Below, in pieces: positions 1 through 9,464 of a stretch of 33,480 nt of DNA. The DNA comes from Gnetum montanum (taxonomy: Eukaryota > Streptophyta > Gnetopsida > Gnetales > Gnetaceae): assembly GCA_015680685.1 (NCBI GenBank), contig MNCI01014150.1:37883-71362 (forward strand). Direction: 5' to 3'. A model generated the notes under the pieces. It made no database searches. It was not told the origin of the DNA and saw only the letters and a list, made by a program, of their open reading frames with translations. The translations under genes and the position numbers were made by a program. Every line of letters starts with the position of its first letter. The stretch's first letter is position 1.

Positions 1-736
1 AACCACACCATGCAAAGGCTTATTCAACTTTCTTTTATTGGTTGACATAGAATGGTAAGAAATTCATAAAAACACACATGCACCTAAGTAAATAGAAAGA
101 CACAAAAAATACTGAATCCCCGTAAAGTCACACCCTATTCAAGCCTTTGAATCCTTTTCAATTCCAGAAACTACCAAAGTCACAAATTTGTTAACATTTT
201 ATTAATGAAAAAGGGACTACACGTTTTCAGAATTAGAAAAACTATAGAGTTTGTGGATGGGTGGATGTTGTGGACTCACTCCCTATTGCATGAAAAAGAA
301 ACCATGTCTTAATTATCCATAACAAAATTCAAAGCCAGAATCCAGACACCAACAATCAAATAACAAAATAGTGCATACCACCATTAAGTAATGCATTACC
401 ACTGTACTTGGCATTAAATAACAAAAAGTTAGAAAATCATACCAAAATAAAATAAATATAAAAGAAAGTGTAAAATATTCAAGAAATAGCAAATGTACTA
501 ATAATGGTGTAAAACAAAAATTAGAAAATATTAATAACATAATAATAAGAAGATGTAAAATAAAGAGTGTGTAAAAATAAAGTTATAAAATAAAAAATGT
601 GTAAAATAAAAAGGGTGAAAAATTGAGGAGTTACTTATATGGTTAGCATAGGTGGCCATCTCCTCCACAACTAAGTTAAAAGAAAGATATCCGAAATATG
701 GAGTGTGGTTGTCCATTTGATGAGGCATTTGTTGTA
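1..736. other. AT-rich stretch beyond the 3' end of element A
   Basis: No coding region is supported here. The stretch is strongly A+T-rich. At about 550-620 it holds a loose run of four units built on GTGTAAAATAAA. By position it should be the 3' untranslated part or 3' LTR of the minus-strand Athila-like element whose pol ends near 745. I could not match it by eye to the element's other LTR (from 7074 upward), so the 3' LTR may lie outside the window or be missing. Confidence 0.4.
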
Positions 737-744
737 TTAGCTAG

Positions 745-1860
745 CTTATGCTTGTGGAAAGGTTTGATTTGTTGGATGTTGATAAGCTATTTCTTTTCTT
801 GGATCTCAAGTTTGTAGATCATCATGGCCCTACAAGGAAAAGTTTTGTAAATGATGTAGAGTCCTTCCCACAATGTTTGGAACTTAGTTCATTGAGGTAT
901 GGATGTGGGATTCCAATAAAGAACCTTATCTTTTGGTTAAAACTTAACTTTTCTAATTCTAAGGTCATGATGCTTTTTGTTGTAGGTCTTGTGCAACTCA
1001 TTAGATGATAGGGCCACCAATGAGTTTTCATCTAGTAGGCTGAGATTCATTAGTCTTTCTTTTTGTGCTAGAATCAAGTTAAGGTCGAGGTCATAGGTTG
1101 TTGAAAATGTATGGAGCTCGAATTGAATAGGAAGTGCTGGTAATTTTCCATACACATGCCCATAGAAATAATAGTCTATAGGAAGTTTCCATGTTGAGCG
1201 GTAGGCCCAAAGGGCATTGTTGAGTTTTGTGGTTCAATCTTTCTTATATTTGCTAATAGTTCTTGTTATAATCCTTGTGATTTCCCTATTGGTAACCTCA
1301 GCTTGATCATTGGCTTCAGGGTGGTAGGGTGTTGTGAATTTATGTTCAACCCCCAAGCATTACATGAGCTTTCAAAAAGTACAACTATAAAGTGAGTTCT
1401 ATTATTAGAAATTAATGCACATGGCACACCAAACCTATTTACAACATTTTTTTGTACAAATACAAGAGCAGTAGAAGATGTACAATCGATGATGATTGTT
1501 GCTTCTACTCTTTTCATATAATAGTCAACAATGACTATGATGTGCACCTTTTCATTTGACATGGGCATGATGGGACCTATAAAGTCAATGCCCCAAATGT
1601 TGAAGGGTTCTAGTGGTTGAATCCATTGTTAAGGTTTATCTATTTGAGTAGTCATTCGACCATCTCATTGGCATCATTTACAAGAGTAGATGTGATGATG
1701 AGAATCCCTAAAGATTATTGTCCAATAGCATCCTACCATTAGGATTTTAATGGTCATGCATCAAGGGCCTTCATGAGCATCTTAGAGAATGCGAAGTTGA
1801 TCAGCATCAGGGACACTCCAATGAGCTAGGCCATTGATGCACACCTTGTAGAGGTGTTTG
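745..1860 (-). pseudogene. Element A integrase (broken)
   Basis: Integrase inserts element cDNA into chromosomes. Reading on the minus strand, the core shows a first catalytic Asp in IVDYYMKRVEA (about 1510-1540). It is followed by GVPCALISNNRTHF (about 1385-1430), where the family normally has ISD, so the second catalytic Asp has become Asn. The glutamate segment QAEVTNREI is visible near 1280-1310 in another frame. The C-terminal part (LLDENSLVALSSNELHKTY, about 980-1060, then LWEG near 860) matches the usual gypsy integrase tail. The zinc-binding N-terminus (about 1690-1860) is badly eroded. Several frame changes and stops break the gene. Confidence 0.75.
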
Positions 1861-1915
1861 TTGATCTTCATGAAGTGTTTTAATTGGTGAAGAAACTACT
1901 ATTTCTTCTAGTAGT

Positions 1916-2530
1916 CTAACCTAGAAGATAGGTAAGAATGCCATCATACCATTTAGGCTCATTGGGAAATTGTTCAGTTATAGCCCTAGCAAAGAGGAGT
2001 TCATTAGGAAACATATCAAATAGTTGATTTTCTTCCTCTTTATTGTCCCATTGCAACCAAATAAAGTGATCAATGATCACATTCTCAATGCTCTTTTGAT
2101 CCACTATCGTAAGATCTAATTCCTACAAGTTCACTAGCCACCATATGACACAGGGACTTATCGTTGGCTTCTTCATCAAGAAGTAGATGGCACTATGGTC
2201 CATGTGCATGAAAATCTTGTATCCAAGCACATAATGCCTGAACTTCTCTAAAGCAAAAAATACTATCATTGATTCCTTTTCTGTCATGATGTGGTTTAGT
2301 TGTGCATCCAAAATTCTTTGGCTAGTGTAGTGGATGTAGTATAGACATTTCTTGTCATCCACCTGCATAAGCATGGCTCCCAAGGCATAGTTAGATGCAT
2401 CTGTCATGATATGGAAAGGTCTTAACCAATCTGGTGCTTGTAGAATTGGAGTTTTCACAAGTTTCTCTTTCAACTATTGGAATGCTTTCTCACATTCCAT
2501 GGTCTAGACCAATGGAGAAACTTTCTTTGT
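1916..2530 (-). pseudogene. Element A RNase H (broken)
   Basis: Ty3/gypsy RNase H, which removes the RNA strand during reverse transcription. The longest clean piece, 116 codons (2473-2123), begins in the family's lead-in and shows the expected acidic positions: Asp in HIMTDASNYALGAML, Glu in TEKESMIVFFALEKFRHY, and Asp in MHMDHSAIYFLM. A second piece (2104-1916) in the same family wording (ENVIIDHFIWLQ) carries the linker to integrase, where ADHLSR is normally read. A stop separates the two pieces. It lies directly after RT in the same element. Confidence 0.85.
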
Positions 2531-2539
2531 CAACTCCAC

Positions 2540-3300
2540 CAATAGTTTTGCAATCTTATAGAAATTTTTATGAATCATTGGTAATAGCCAATATATCCAA
2601 GGAATGATCGAACATCTTTGACACTTTCTAGTTGATGGGTTATTCCTTGGATAACCCTTATTTTCTCAAGGTCTACCTCAATTTCTACTTCTAATCTTCT
2701 ATGCCCTAATACAATGCCTTCTTGGACTATTAGGTGACTTTTTTTGTCAATTAAGCTACAAGTTGGTATAACACATCATTTTAGCACTTGCTTAAGGTGG
2801 TCCAAGGCTTGCTCAAATGTAGCTCTATAAGTGGAGAAGTCATCCATAAATACTTTCACACCACTTTTGATTTTCTATTGAAAAATGCTTCGAACCAAGC
2901 ATTGAAATGTAGTAAGAGCATTGCATAGACCAAATAGAATCTTATGATATAGAAAAGTCCACCAAGGACTTGTGGATGATTTTGGCCTAGCCCTTTGGTG
3001 CAATTTGAATTTGGTTATAGCCACTATAACCATCTAGAAAAGTGTAGTAGTAATACCTATAGATTGTGTCTAACACCTACCCAACAAATGGTAATGGAAA
3101 ATGGTCCTTGAATGTTGCCATATTCAGTAGCCAAAAATTGATGTAGATCCACCACTTGTCATCTTTCTTTGGCACAATCATGAGTAGACTAATCCACTCA
3201 CTATCTGCAATAGGATAAATGAGCCCTACCTTAAGGAGTTATTTTATTTCATATTTGATGATCTACTTTAGATTGAGATTAAATCACCTTTGTGGCTATC
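2540..3300 (-). pseudogene. Element A reverse transcriptase (broken)
   Basis: Reverse transcriptase of a Ty3/gypsy element. On the minus strand I read the fingers motif with PKKDDKWW near 3155-3180, the palm motif FLDGYSGYNQIQIAP (about 2993-3040), and the catalytic motif VFMDDFS with FMDD at 2839-2850. The wording (DHFPLPF, then FLDGYSGYNQI, then FMDDFS) is typical of Athila-type RT. The palm metal ligands are still visible, but many stops and shifts of frame separate the motifs, so none of the pieces forms a long open frame. Confidence 0.8.
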
Positions 3301-3613
3301 TCTTTAGCTTCATGTCTAGATTAGTGTAGATGTGATGTTGGAATATCCTAGGATTAATCCTTATGAGTTTAGGATATGACCAAGCAAAATCTACTAACCA
3401 TTTTTCAACCGCATGCAATAGCATATTTTTCTAGTCTAGAGAAATATTTGCATTGATTATGACCAACTTCCCATTTTTTAGAAACACATATTTCATTCTA
3501 GCTAGTAGCATTTTTAGTTCAAGGGGCTCTTATTTAAAATTTTCAATAATTCCCAACTCTCCCCAATAAGTATCATCATTTGCATCATGGGAGACTTGGT
3601 GATGAACTTGCTC

Positions 3614-3677
3614 TAGTTCATCCATGCCTACAACATATGAGCATGTAGTTCATCCATGCCTACAACATATGAGCATG
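3614..3677. repeat. Perfect 32-bp tandem duplication inside element A pol
   Basis: The 32-base unit starting TAGTTCATCCATGCC at 3614-3645 is repeated without change at 3646-3677. Thirty-two is not a multiple of three, so the duplication shifts the reading frame between protease and RT. The two copies are identical while the surroundings are heavily decayed, so it should be younger than most of the damage. Confidence 0.95.
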
Positions 3678-3699
3678 TTAGGCTCTTAGTTGGTTCCAT

Positions 3700-4260
3700 G
3701 CAAAGCGTGTTGCTCTTAGAATCAGTGGTTAACCATTGGGTGCCCTCTTATTCTGAGGCTACTACATACAAACACCTTTGCATTTTTGTTTCTAGTCCAC
3801 ATTGCTTGCATGCAAAGATAGATGCTTGTTTCATGGCATAAATTTTCTGCACACAATTGCATCCTGTATCGCTGTATGCGATGCATGAAACATGCTTCTT
3901 CTCGATATTTATGAATGCATTTTCATTGGATATTTCCAAGAAAAGATCTATAATGCTCATTCTTGAATTAATAGTGCTAAACCATGCCCTTTCCATGATT
4001 ATTGGAAAATCCCCTTTGCAGTTCTCCACTTTGATCACTAGGAAATCAGTAGGATAAGATCTACCATAGATAGTGGTCACAATGTCTTCCACCAGTCTCA
4101 ATGGAATAGTGATGGACTAGCATATTAATTCTAATATGATATTTCTCTTCTTTAAAGGAGATAGGTTCCATGTAGTATACAACTCACAAGAGATCAAGTT
4201 GACACCAGAACTTGAGTCAAGAAAAGCTTTGCACGGTTCATTCCCAACAATCTACAAATA
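3700..4260 (-). pseudogene. Element A aspartic protease (broken)
   Basis: Retropepsin-type protease that would cut the gag-pol polyprotein. Reading down from about 4250 on the minus strand there is the lead-in GNEPCKAFLDSSSGVNLISC (about 4190-4250), which matches the family pattern of an Asp followed by a small-residue turn and VNL. The usual turn after the Asp is altered here. A 117-codon open piece follows (4101-3748) with the flap-like stretch YGRSYPTDFLVIKV and the partner motif region. The C-terminal end of that piece reads as linker. At least one stop lies between the active-site segment and the open piece. Confidence 0.7.
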
Positions 4261-4261
4261 A

Positions 4262-6912
4262 ATGAGAGGACTTCCTTGATCGACTAATATCTTGGGAAAT
4301 TTTGTAGCATAGATCCAATTAGATATGACATGGATAAGCATAATAGTATGAATCATGGGTGATATTTGGTTTGAAGGGAACTCAAAGGTATTTGGCATAG
4401 AGAAAGACAAAGGAATAGGCTTGTCAACCACAAGTGTATTTGAGGGCTTAGGTAAACTACATGGTTGGAAAAAAGGTCTTTTCTTTGATCAAGTGTTTGA
4501 ACCACTTGATTGATTAGCTAGTTTTAGGTTAAAGGCCCTAGTATCATTGCATTGTTGCAGTTCAGCTGGTAGTTTATCCTACATAGGTGGAGCAGGCTAT
4601 GTGGTTGAAGGAGGAAGATGTGCAGGAATAGGAGAAGGATAGGGTAAGAGGTGGTATCCCTCTTTGCATGTGGAGAATGCATTCAGTAATTATCAAGAGG
4701 GTAGTAGTGATATTGGAAAGTAGAAATGTGATTGGAGGAGTCATGTGGAGACAAGGGTTGTTGAATATAATACCCATATGGATCAAATTTTCTATAAGGG
4801 TATTACTACCTTGGTGGTGCTAGTGCCCATGATTGTGGTTTCTACCACTATTGATACTACTCATATGGTTGCCATGGAGTTTCACTTGGATAATATTATT
4901 GTTGTTGGTGGAACTACCTAAAATTACCTTGAGAATAAGGTAATCTTCTAGATGTTTGTCTTTGTGTTAGTCATGGATTCAAAGCATACACCCTAGACTC
5001 CTATAAGTGTGAAACTATGGGGAAACATCCCTTAGGATGTTCATATTGGAAAGTGTCACATCCACCATCATCATTTTATTTTCTTCTTGCAAATTTTTTT
5101 ATTGTAGCAATTTTGTCCTTACCTCTTTAATAGGGACATTCAACTTTCTTACACCTCCTACACTCATGATCACTACCTTGTTCTATGGACTCTTCAACAA
5201 CTTTTAGGAGAGCTTGAAATATGCTATCCATGGAGTCCCATAACTGATCAACCTTGATCATAATTTCAGATTAAAATTTTTGGAGTGGCAAGGTTTTCCT
5301 ATTCATCACCTCATCAGGTGTGGATTCTTCCTCACTATCACAAAATCAAACCTTTCTCTTTTGAATGGAAGGATCGTGGTTGTACTCTTCTACACTTAAT
5401 CTTTCTCTTAATTCACCCTCCTCTTTAGCTACTTGTTCGATTAGTCTTTTTATTTAATAGACACTTAATTCTAATAATCACCCTTGGGCATAGATACCAA
5501 GGGTTCTCCTTGTTTCTGATTGAAGGTCATTTCCAATATGGTGAAGTTGATCTAGTTGAGAATAACCATGGCCAAGACATTTGTGCATTATGAAATAGTA
5601 TCAATTGATGGTAACATCCAAGGATTCATGTGTTCCTTGTTTCCATCCTTGGATCTACCTTCTTAAGTTGGACACTTTGGAGTATGTTTGATATTTGTCA
5701 TTGAACAATTCAACCATGGTACTCTATCATCTAATAGATTCTAGTTCTAAGGACTAGTACTAGTTTTTTACTTCTTTAATGAGTGTCTATAGGAACAACA
5801 TACATTTTTTCCACTCATTCTCTATGTTCTATAAGGCACATGCATTTTGAAAAGCTTGGAGATGGTTTTTTGGATTGGAGTTATATTCCCCTTCGAACCG
5901 AGGAATATTGTTCATGTCTAGTCTTTTGATCTAGCTATCCTTTACATGCCTTGTTGGAATTTGTACTATCTTTGTGATATTAAGCATACTTTAGGTAGCA
6001 ATAAAAGGCTCATTGAGGCCTTGATTCTGATGCCTATGATGCCCTCTACTACCCATTCATTCATGGCAATGTGCCTCTCTTAAATGTCTGTGCCCTTGAT
6101 TTTGCCTTTTCTGGTGGTCCCTTCAATCGTTTTGGTCTCATCGATCATTTTTCTCACCTCCATCATATTCTCACCTCCTATGATTATGATTAGAGCCAAA
6201 AGAAGCTAAAGATGAAGATGAAGGTGAAGAGGAAGAAGGACTAACATCATCATGGTGCTTGCTACCACCTCTTCGGTGATCGTGGCCATGATCACAATCT
6301 TGTTTCTTGTCCACACTTGTGCCTTGGCTTTTCTCTTTGGATCCTTCTTTGTCATTAGATCCATTCTTACCAGAACGAGGACTATGAATTGTGGACTACA
6401 AGTTCTAGTTTTGATCTTCATCACCGAAGTCAAAGAGAGGAATTTNATCAAAACTAGAACTTGTAGTCCACAATTCATAGTCCTCGTTCTAGTAAGAATG
6501 GATCTAATGACAAAGAAGGATCCAAAGAGAAAAGCCAAGGCACAAGTGTGGACAAGAAACAAGATTGTGATCATGGCCACGATCACCGAAGAGGTGGTAG
6601 CAAGCACCATGATGATGTTAGTCNCCAATAATCCTTGGCATCACTATCTTGCACAACATACTTAGCATGATGTTCCTAAAGACCTAGATGGATACACGTT
6701 TAGTGAAGCATTGCAGGAATAGATCGATCGGGCAGCAACACAATGTTGCTCTCCATGTCATGCCACTGACGATGTTCATCTTGATGTAGGATGAAGGTGA
6801 AACTAGGTACATACTCATCAAGATGATCATATACCATTCGATATTGTTGAGGCATTGACTGCTGAGCTTTATCAAACTTGGGTAGAGAAGCACTCCTGTG
6901 AGAAGAAGACAT
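4262..6912 (-). pseudogene. Element A gag (broken)
   Basis: Gag forms the virus-like particle of the element. The most likely start is the ATG at 6912, read MSSSHRSASLPKFDKAQQ, just inside the primer site and short leader. A hydrophilic, Ser-, Asp- and His-rich N-terminal region follows (about 6430-6210), then the capsid domain (about 5930-5480) with the family phrase IPRFEGEYNSNPKNHLQAFQ. The rest to the protease is low-complexity linker, with a Tyr- and Gly-rich part near 4780-4930. Many stops and frame changes break it. The N-terminal part is also disturbed by the N-bounded inverted repeat at 6239-6623. Confidence 0.7.
6239..6623. repeat. 177-bp inverted repeat bounded by single N bases
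   Basis: Left arm 6239-6415 and right arm 6447-6623 are each 177 bases and reverse complements of one another with one mismatch that I can see (CCAG against CTAG on the matching strand, near 6371). The spacer is 31 bases. An N stands immediately inside the right arm (6446) and another immediately outside it (6624). Gag reads sensibly through the left arm and spacer on the minus strand. The right arm reads as the same gag text backwards. Confidence 0.95.
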
Positions 6913-7054
6913 TTTTAATTAGATAATAAAAACACAATGTGCTTTTAAATTTTTGTTGTAGTAATTGCAAAATATGATATGAATCTAAGGTTCATTCTAA
7001 TGATTTTGAATGACTCTGAATAAATCCTAGATAGCACACGAGACACCCAAAAGG
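6913..7054 (-). other. Element A leader between primer site and gag
   Basis: About 140 A+T-rich bases between the primer-binding site and the gag start codon, read on the minus strand. This is the expected position of the packaging and leader region. No further feature is visible. Confidence 0.5.
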
Positions 7055-7072
7055 TCCTTTGAAATGGTGCCA
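7055..7072 (-). promoter_or_regulatory. Primer-binding site of element A, Asp-tRNA-like
   Basis: On the minus strand the sequence is TGGCACCATTTCAAAGGA. From memory the Asp-tRNA-type primer site of Athila and related elements is TGGCGCCGTTGCCGGGGA. Twelve of 18 positions agree and four of the six differences are G to A, as expected from decay of methylated sites. It stands two bases from a plausible LTR end (TG on the plus strand at 7074). This sets the orientation of the element. Confidence 0.6.
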
Positions 7073-7771
7073 ATGATGAGTAGCAAGGTATCCCTATGCC
7101 CAACCATATAAATCACTAAGGCATTTATGTATGATCTGGTCGAATTCCATGGACCTATAGTTCTCTAGTGTACTAATCCTTCTAGGAAGTAAAATGGGCA
7201 TTGAGAACATTCGTTGTTTTCTCAACTACACTTGTGAAGCTCAAAGATATGGTTTAAGTGTAATTGAGGTACATGATTTTAATCATTTAGGATTTATAAA
7301 TTTAATCGGCTATAATAATAGTGAAAGGTAGAGTAGTTTGTCTACTACTTAGTTAGCCTAACACAAGTATCCACCCCACTTTCTTGAACACATCTTGAAC
7401 ACATATAGTGTTGCTGCACTACTAAACGTTAAGGGTTACTAGGTTACTAAGCAATATATGTATGCTCGAAGTGCTCGTGCCTATGTTCATTAACAACTAG
7501 AAATTAATTGCTTAATTTAAATGCATAAATGTAAGTTCATGAAAGGAAAATGCATTAAAGGAAATATTAATCTATTCTTAGTGCTACAAGGATTATCAAA
7601 AGAGTTCATTTTTATTCCTTTCACACTGTTGTGCTTAGGTACATCAATCTTCAAACAAAGATCTGTACACATTGAGACTCCTGTTGCGGGAACTTAGAAA
7701 ATATTTTAACTCCAGAGAAAAAAAATCCAAGAGCTGCACTAACTATGACCAAAACTGAGCCTAAGCACTAC

Positions 7772-7778
7772 ATTTATA
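7772..7778 (-). promoter_or_regulatory. TATA box in element A LTR
   Basis: The minus strand reads CCTATAAATG. It lies about 20 bases downstream (in element sense) of the palindromic repeat cluster and about 700 bases before the primer site, a normal place for an LTR promoter. Confidence 0.5.
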
Positions 7779-7798
7779 GGTTGGTGTATACCTCCCAA

Positions 7799-7911
7799 CA
7801 TCAGATATTTGATATTGTGTCTAGGCTCTAACATTGGATACCCAATGTTGAGGCTCTAACATTGAACATCAAATACTTGATGTCAAGGATTCGACATTGG
7901 ATACCTAATGT
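7799..7911. repeat. Four tandem quasi-palindromes in the LTR U3
   Basis: Units at 7799-7816, 7831-7848, 7866-7883 and 7894-7911 each form a short inverted repeat of the form ACATYR-GATAC-like centre-YRATGT. The second (ACATTGGATACCCAATGT) has perfect 7-base arms. The spacing is 32, 35 and 28 bases, and the flank AGGCTCTAACATTG is repeated at 7823 and 7851. They sit just upstream of the LTR TATA box, where enhancer-type repeats are often found. Confidence 0.75.
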
Positions 7912-8026
7912 TGGAGTAGATGAAAAATGTAATTGATCATATTGCAATGGCAAGACACTAAGGATTAATGCCACTATTATCTCATGTGGTGTTGATGATG
8001 TTTTTTTAGTCAATAAAGCTCTTACA

Positions 8027-8614
8027 GATAATGGAGAGTTAAAAAGTAAACATTTTTTTTCTAGTAACCACCGTAACTGTTTTTAGTCATTGACATTTCA
8101 TTTTTATTTAACAACACATTATTTTTTAGGCAGTGATTATATTTCATTTTATATATAATATTTATTGCTATTTTTAGTTTTTTTTACATTAAAAATATAT
8201 AATATTTAAGAAAGAGTATGATTTTTGGTTAAAAATGGTTAATGACTTTTATTTATCCTTTTCTTAGATCTCATGCAAAATTGAGCATCATTACCATAAT
8301 TATTTTTACTCCTTTAGCCAAGTGGGATAATCTTGAGGTAATTTAATAATCTTGGTTGTATAAAATGATGTTCATGTCCCTTGGTCTAGTGAGGTCATTT
8401 GGAAAAGAAAGTTTTTTTTATTTTTTTATTTTTGGATCATTGTGCTTGATTATGATAAGTTTGTATTATTTATATAATGTGATTTTAAGGTTAGAAATAT
8501 TTCCATTATATTTATGATGCAACATTGTCTAGGATCTTAGATAGAATATTTATGTATATATATACATGCACATTGATATTTATATTCCTTTTTGCACTTT
8601 CTTCAAATGAAATT
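8027..8614. other. AT-rich gap between element A and the copia gag
   Basis: About 590 very A+T-rich bases with T and A runs. By position they should contain the 5' LTR and primer site of the copia element, but I see neither a TGGTATCAGAGC-like primer site nor a match to sequence after the copia pol. The 5' LTR may have been lost or replaced when element A arrived. Nothing else is supported. Confidence 0.4.
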
Positions 8615-9464
8615 ATGGCCTCCAAATAAATTGTTGGTAACCTTAACAAAAGGGAAAAGCTTGATGATGATAATTATGATATTTGGCATGGAAAGATTCA
8701 ATGTCTTAGATGAACAAGAGGTGGTAGAGACCCTCTTTCATGTCATGGAGAAACCTACAGAGAGTGAGGCATATCAAAGTTTGCTCAAAAAGGATCATGT
8801 TGCTGAGTAGCATGTAAAATGTTATCCTTTGTGAATTTGAGAAATATCCAACTACACATCATGTGAGAAGCCCTCAAAGTAAGGTTTGGTGCTACCTCTA
8901 TCACAAAATTGAGTCCAACTCTCAATTTTGATAATTATCAAAAACATCGTAATCAAACTATGAAACAACACCTTATAATAACATCAAACATGATTTAAGA
9001 GTTGAAGGTTATTGAGAAGAGTCTCAAAGATGAACAATAGGATGAAATAGTTATTCACTCATTACCAAACTCTTGGGAATAGATGTGGGTAAATATGATG
9101 CATAATAAGAATGTGAAGACAGTTGAGGATATTGCACATCATTTGGAACTTGAGGAGGAACACTTGACAATCACTAAGACCTCTAATATGTATGCTGCTA
9201 AATCCAACATCCATAAATCCAATACAAATTGAAGAAAAATGGGTTGTGGCTAGTCCTTTTAAGAAGAACCTTCACAAAAGAAGGCTAAGGAGGATAAAAG
9301 CAACAGAAGAAAAAAGGAAGGCGAGAAAGGCAAGTCTAAGATGATTTGCTACAATTACGACAAGTAAGGATACTTTGCTTATGAGTGCATTGAGACTAAG
9401 AAGGTATGTCTTGATCCTATTATTCTTAATGATTCATTTGAATCATCTAGTGTTCTTGTTGCTA
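8615..9464 (+). pseudogene. Copia gag with damaged zinc knuckle (broken)
   Basis: The start at 8615 (ATGGCCTCC) gives the typical copia gag opening, with a stop at codon 5 and the phrase KREKLDDDNYDIWHGKIQ. The frame then shifts to LDEQEVVETL (about 8710-8740). Further pieces such as NMMHNKNVKTVEDIAHHLEL (about 9094-9153) continue the UBN2-type gag domain. The zinc knuckle at 9347-9388 reads C-Y-N-Y-D-K-stop-G-Y-F-A-Y-E-C. The second Cys and the His of the C-x2-C-x4-H-x4-C pattern have both become Tyr, and a stop lies inside, all explicable by G-to-A or C-to-T change. A Lys- and Glu-rich stretch precedes the knuckle. Confidence 0.85.

Larger units (their letters stand above)
745..8026 (-). 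mobile_element. Element A: decayed Athila-like Ty3/gypsy retrotransposon
   Basis: On the minus strand the order is LTR with TATA box (7772-7778), primer site (7055-7072), gag (from 6912), protease, reverse transcriptase, RNase H and integrase (ending near 745). RT before integrase in pol is the Ty3/gypsy order. The RNase H and RT wording and the Asp-tRNA-like primer site point to the Athila branch. Every domain carries stops and frameshifts, so no protein can be made. The outer LTR border is uncertain: a terminal TG can be placed near 8026 on the minus strand but is not confirmed by a second LTR. The 3' LTR was not found. Confidence 0.8.
7074..8026 (-). repeat. 5' LTR of element A (outer end uncertain)
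   Basis: The inner end is set by the primer site at 7055-7072 and a TG/CA terminus at 7074. The minus strand has a TATA box (7772-7778), which gives a U3 on the high-coordinate side and about 670 bases of R-U5. The U3 holds four quasi-palindromes at 7799-7911. No second copy exists in the window, so the outer border near 8026 is only a suggestion from a TGTAAGAG start on the minus strand. Confidence 0.5.

Noticed and set aside
656-664. GGAGGAGA on the minus strand as polypurine tract of element A
   Set aside because: The adjoining sequence (TGGCCACC in element sense) has no partner at the outer end of the LTR above 7074, so the 3' LTR start is not supported.
313-728. Two hydrophobic minus-strand frames after the pol of element A, as a possible envelope-like gene
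   Set aside because: Their content is Phe, Leu and Tyr from A+T-rich DNA; no signal or envelope pattern, and no spliced structure seen.
6206-6665. Open frames of 140 and 137 codons on both strands with near-identical proteins
   Set aside because: They are caused by the inverted repeat and N bases, and they are in the wrong frame relative to the hydrophilic gag reading.
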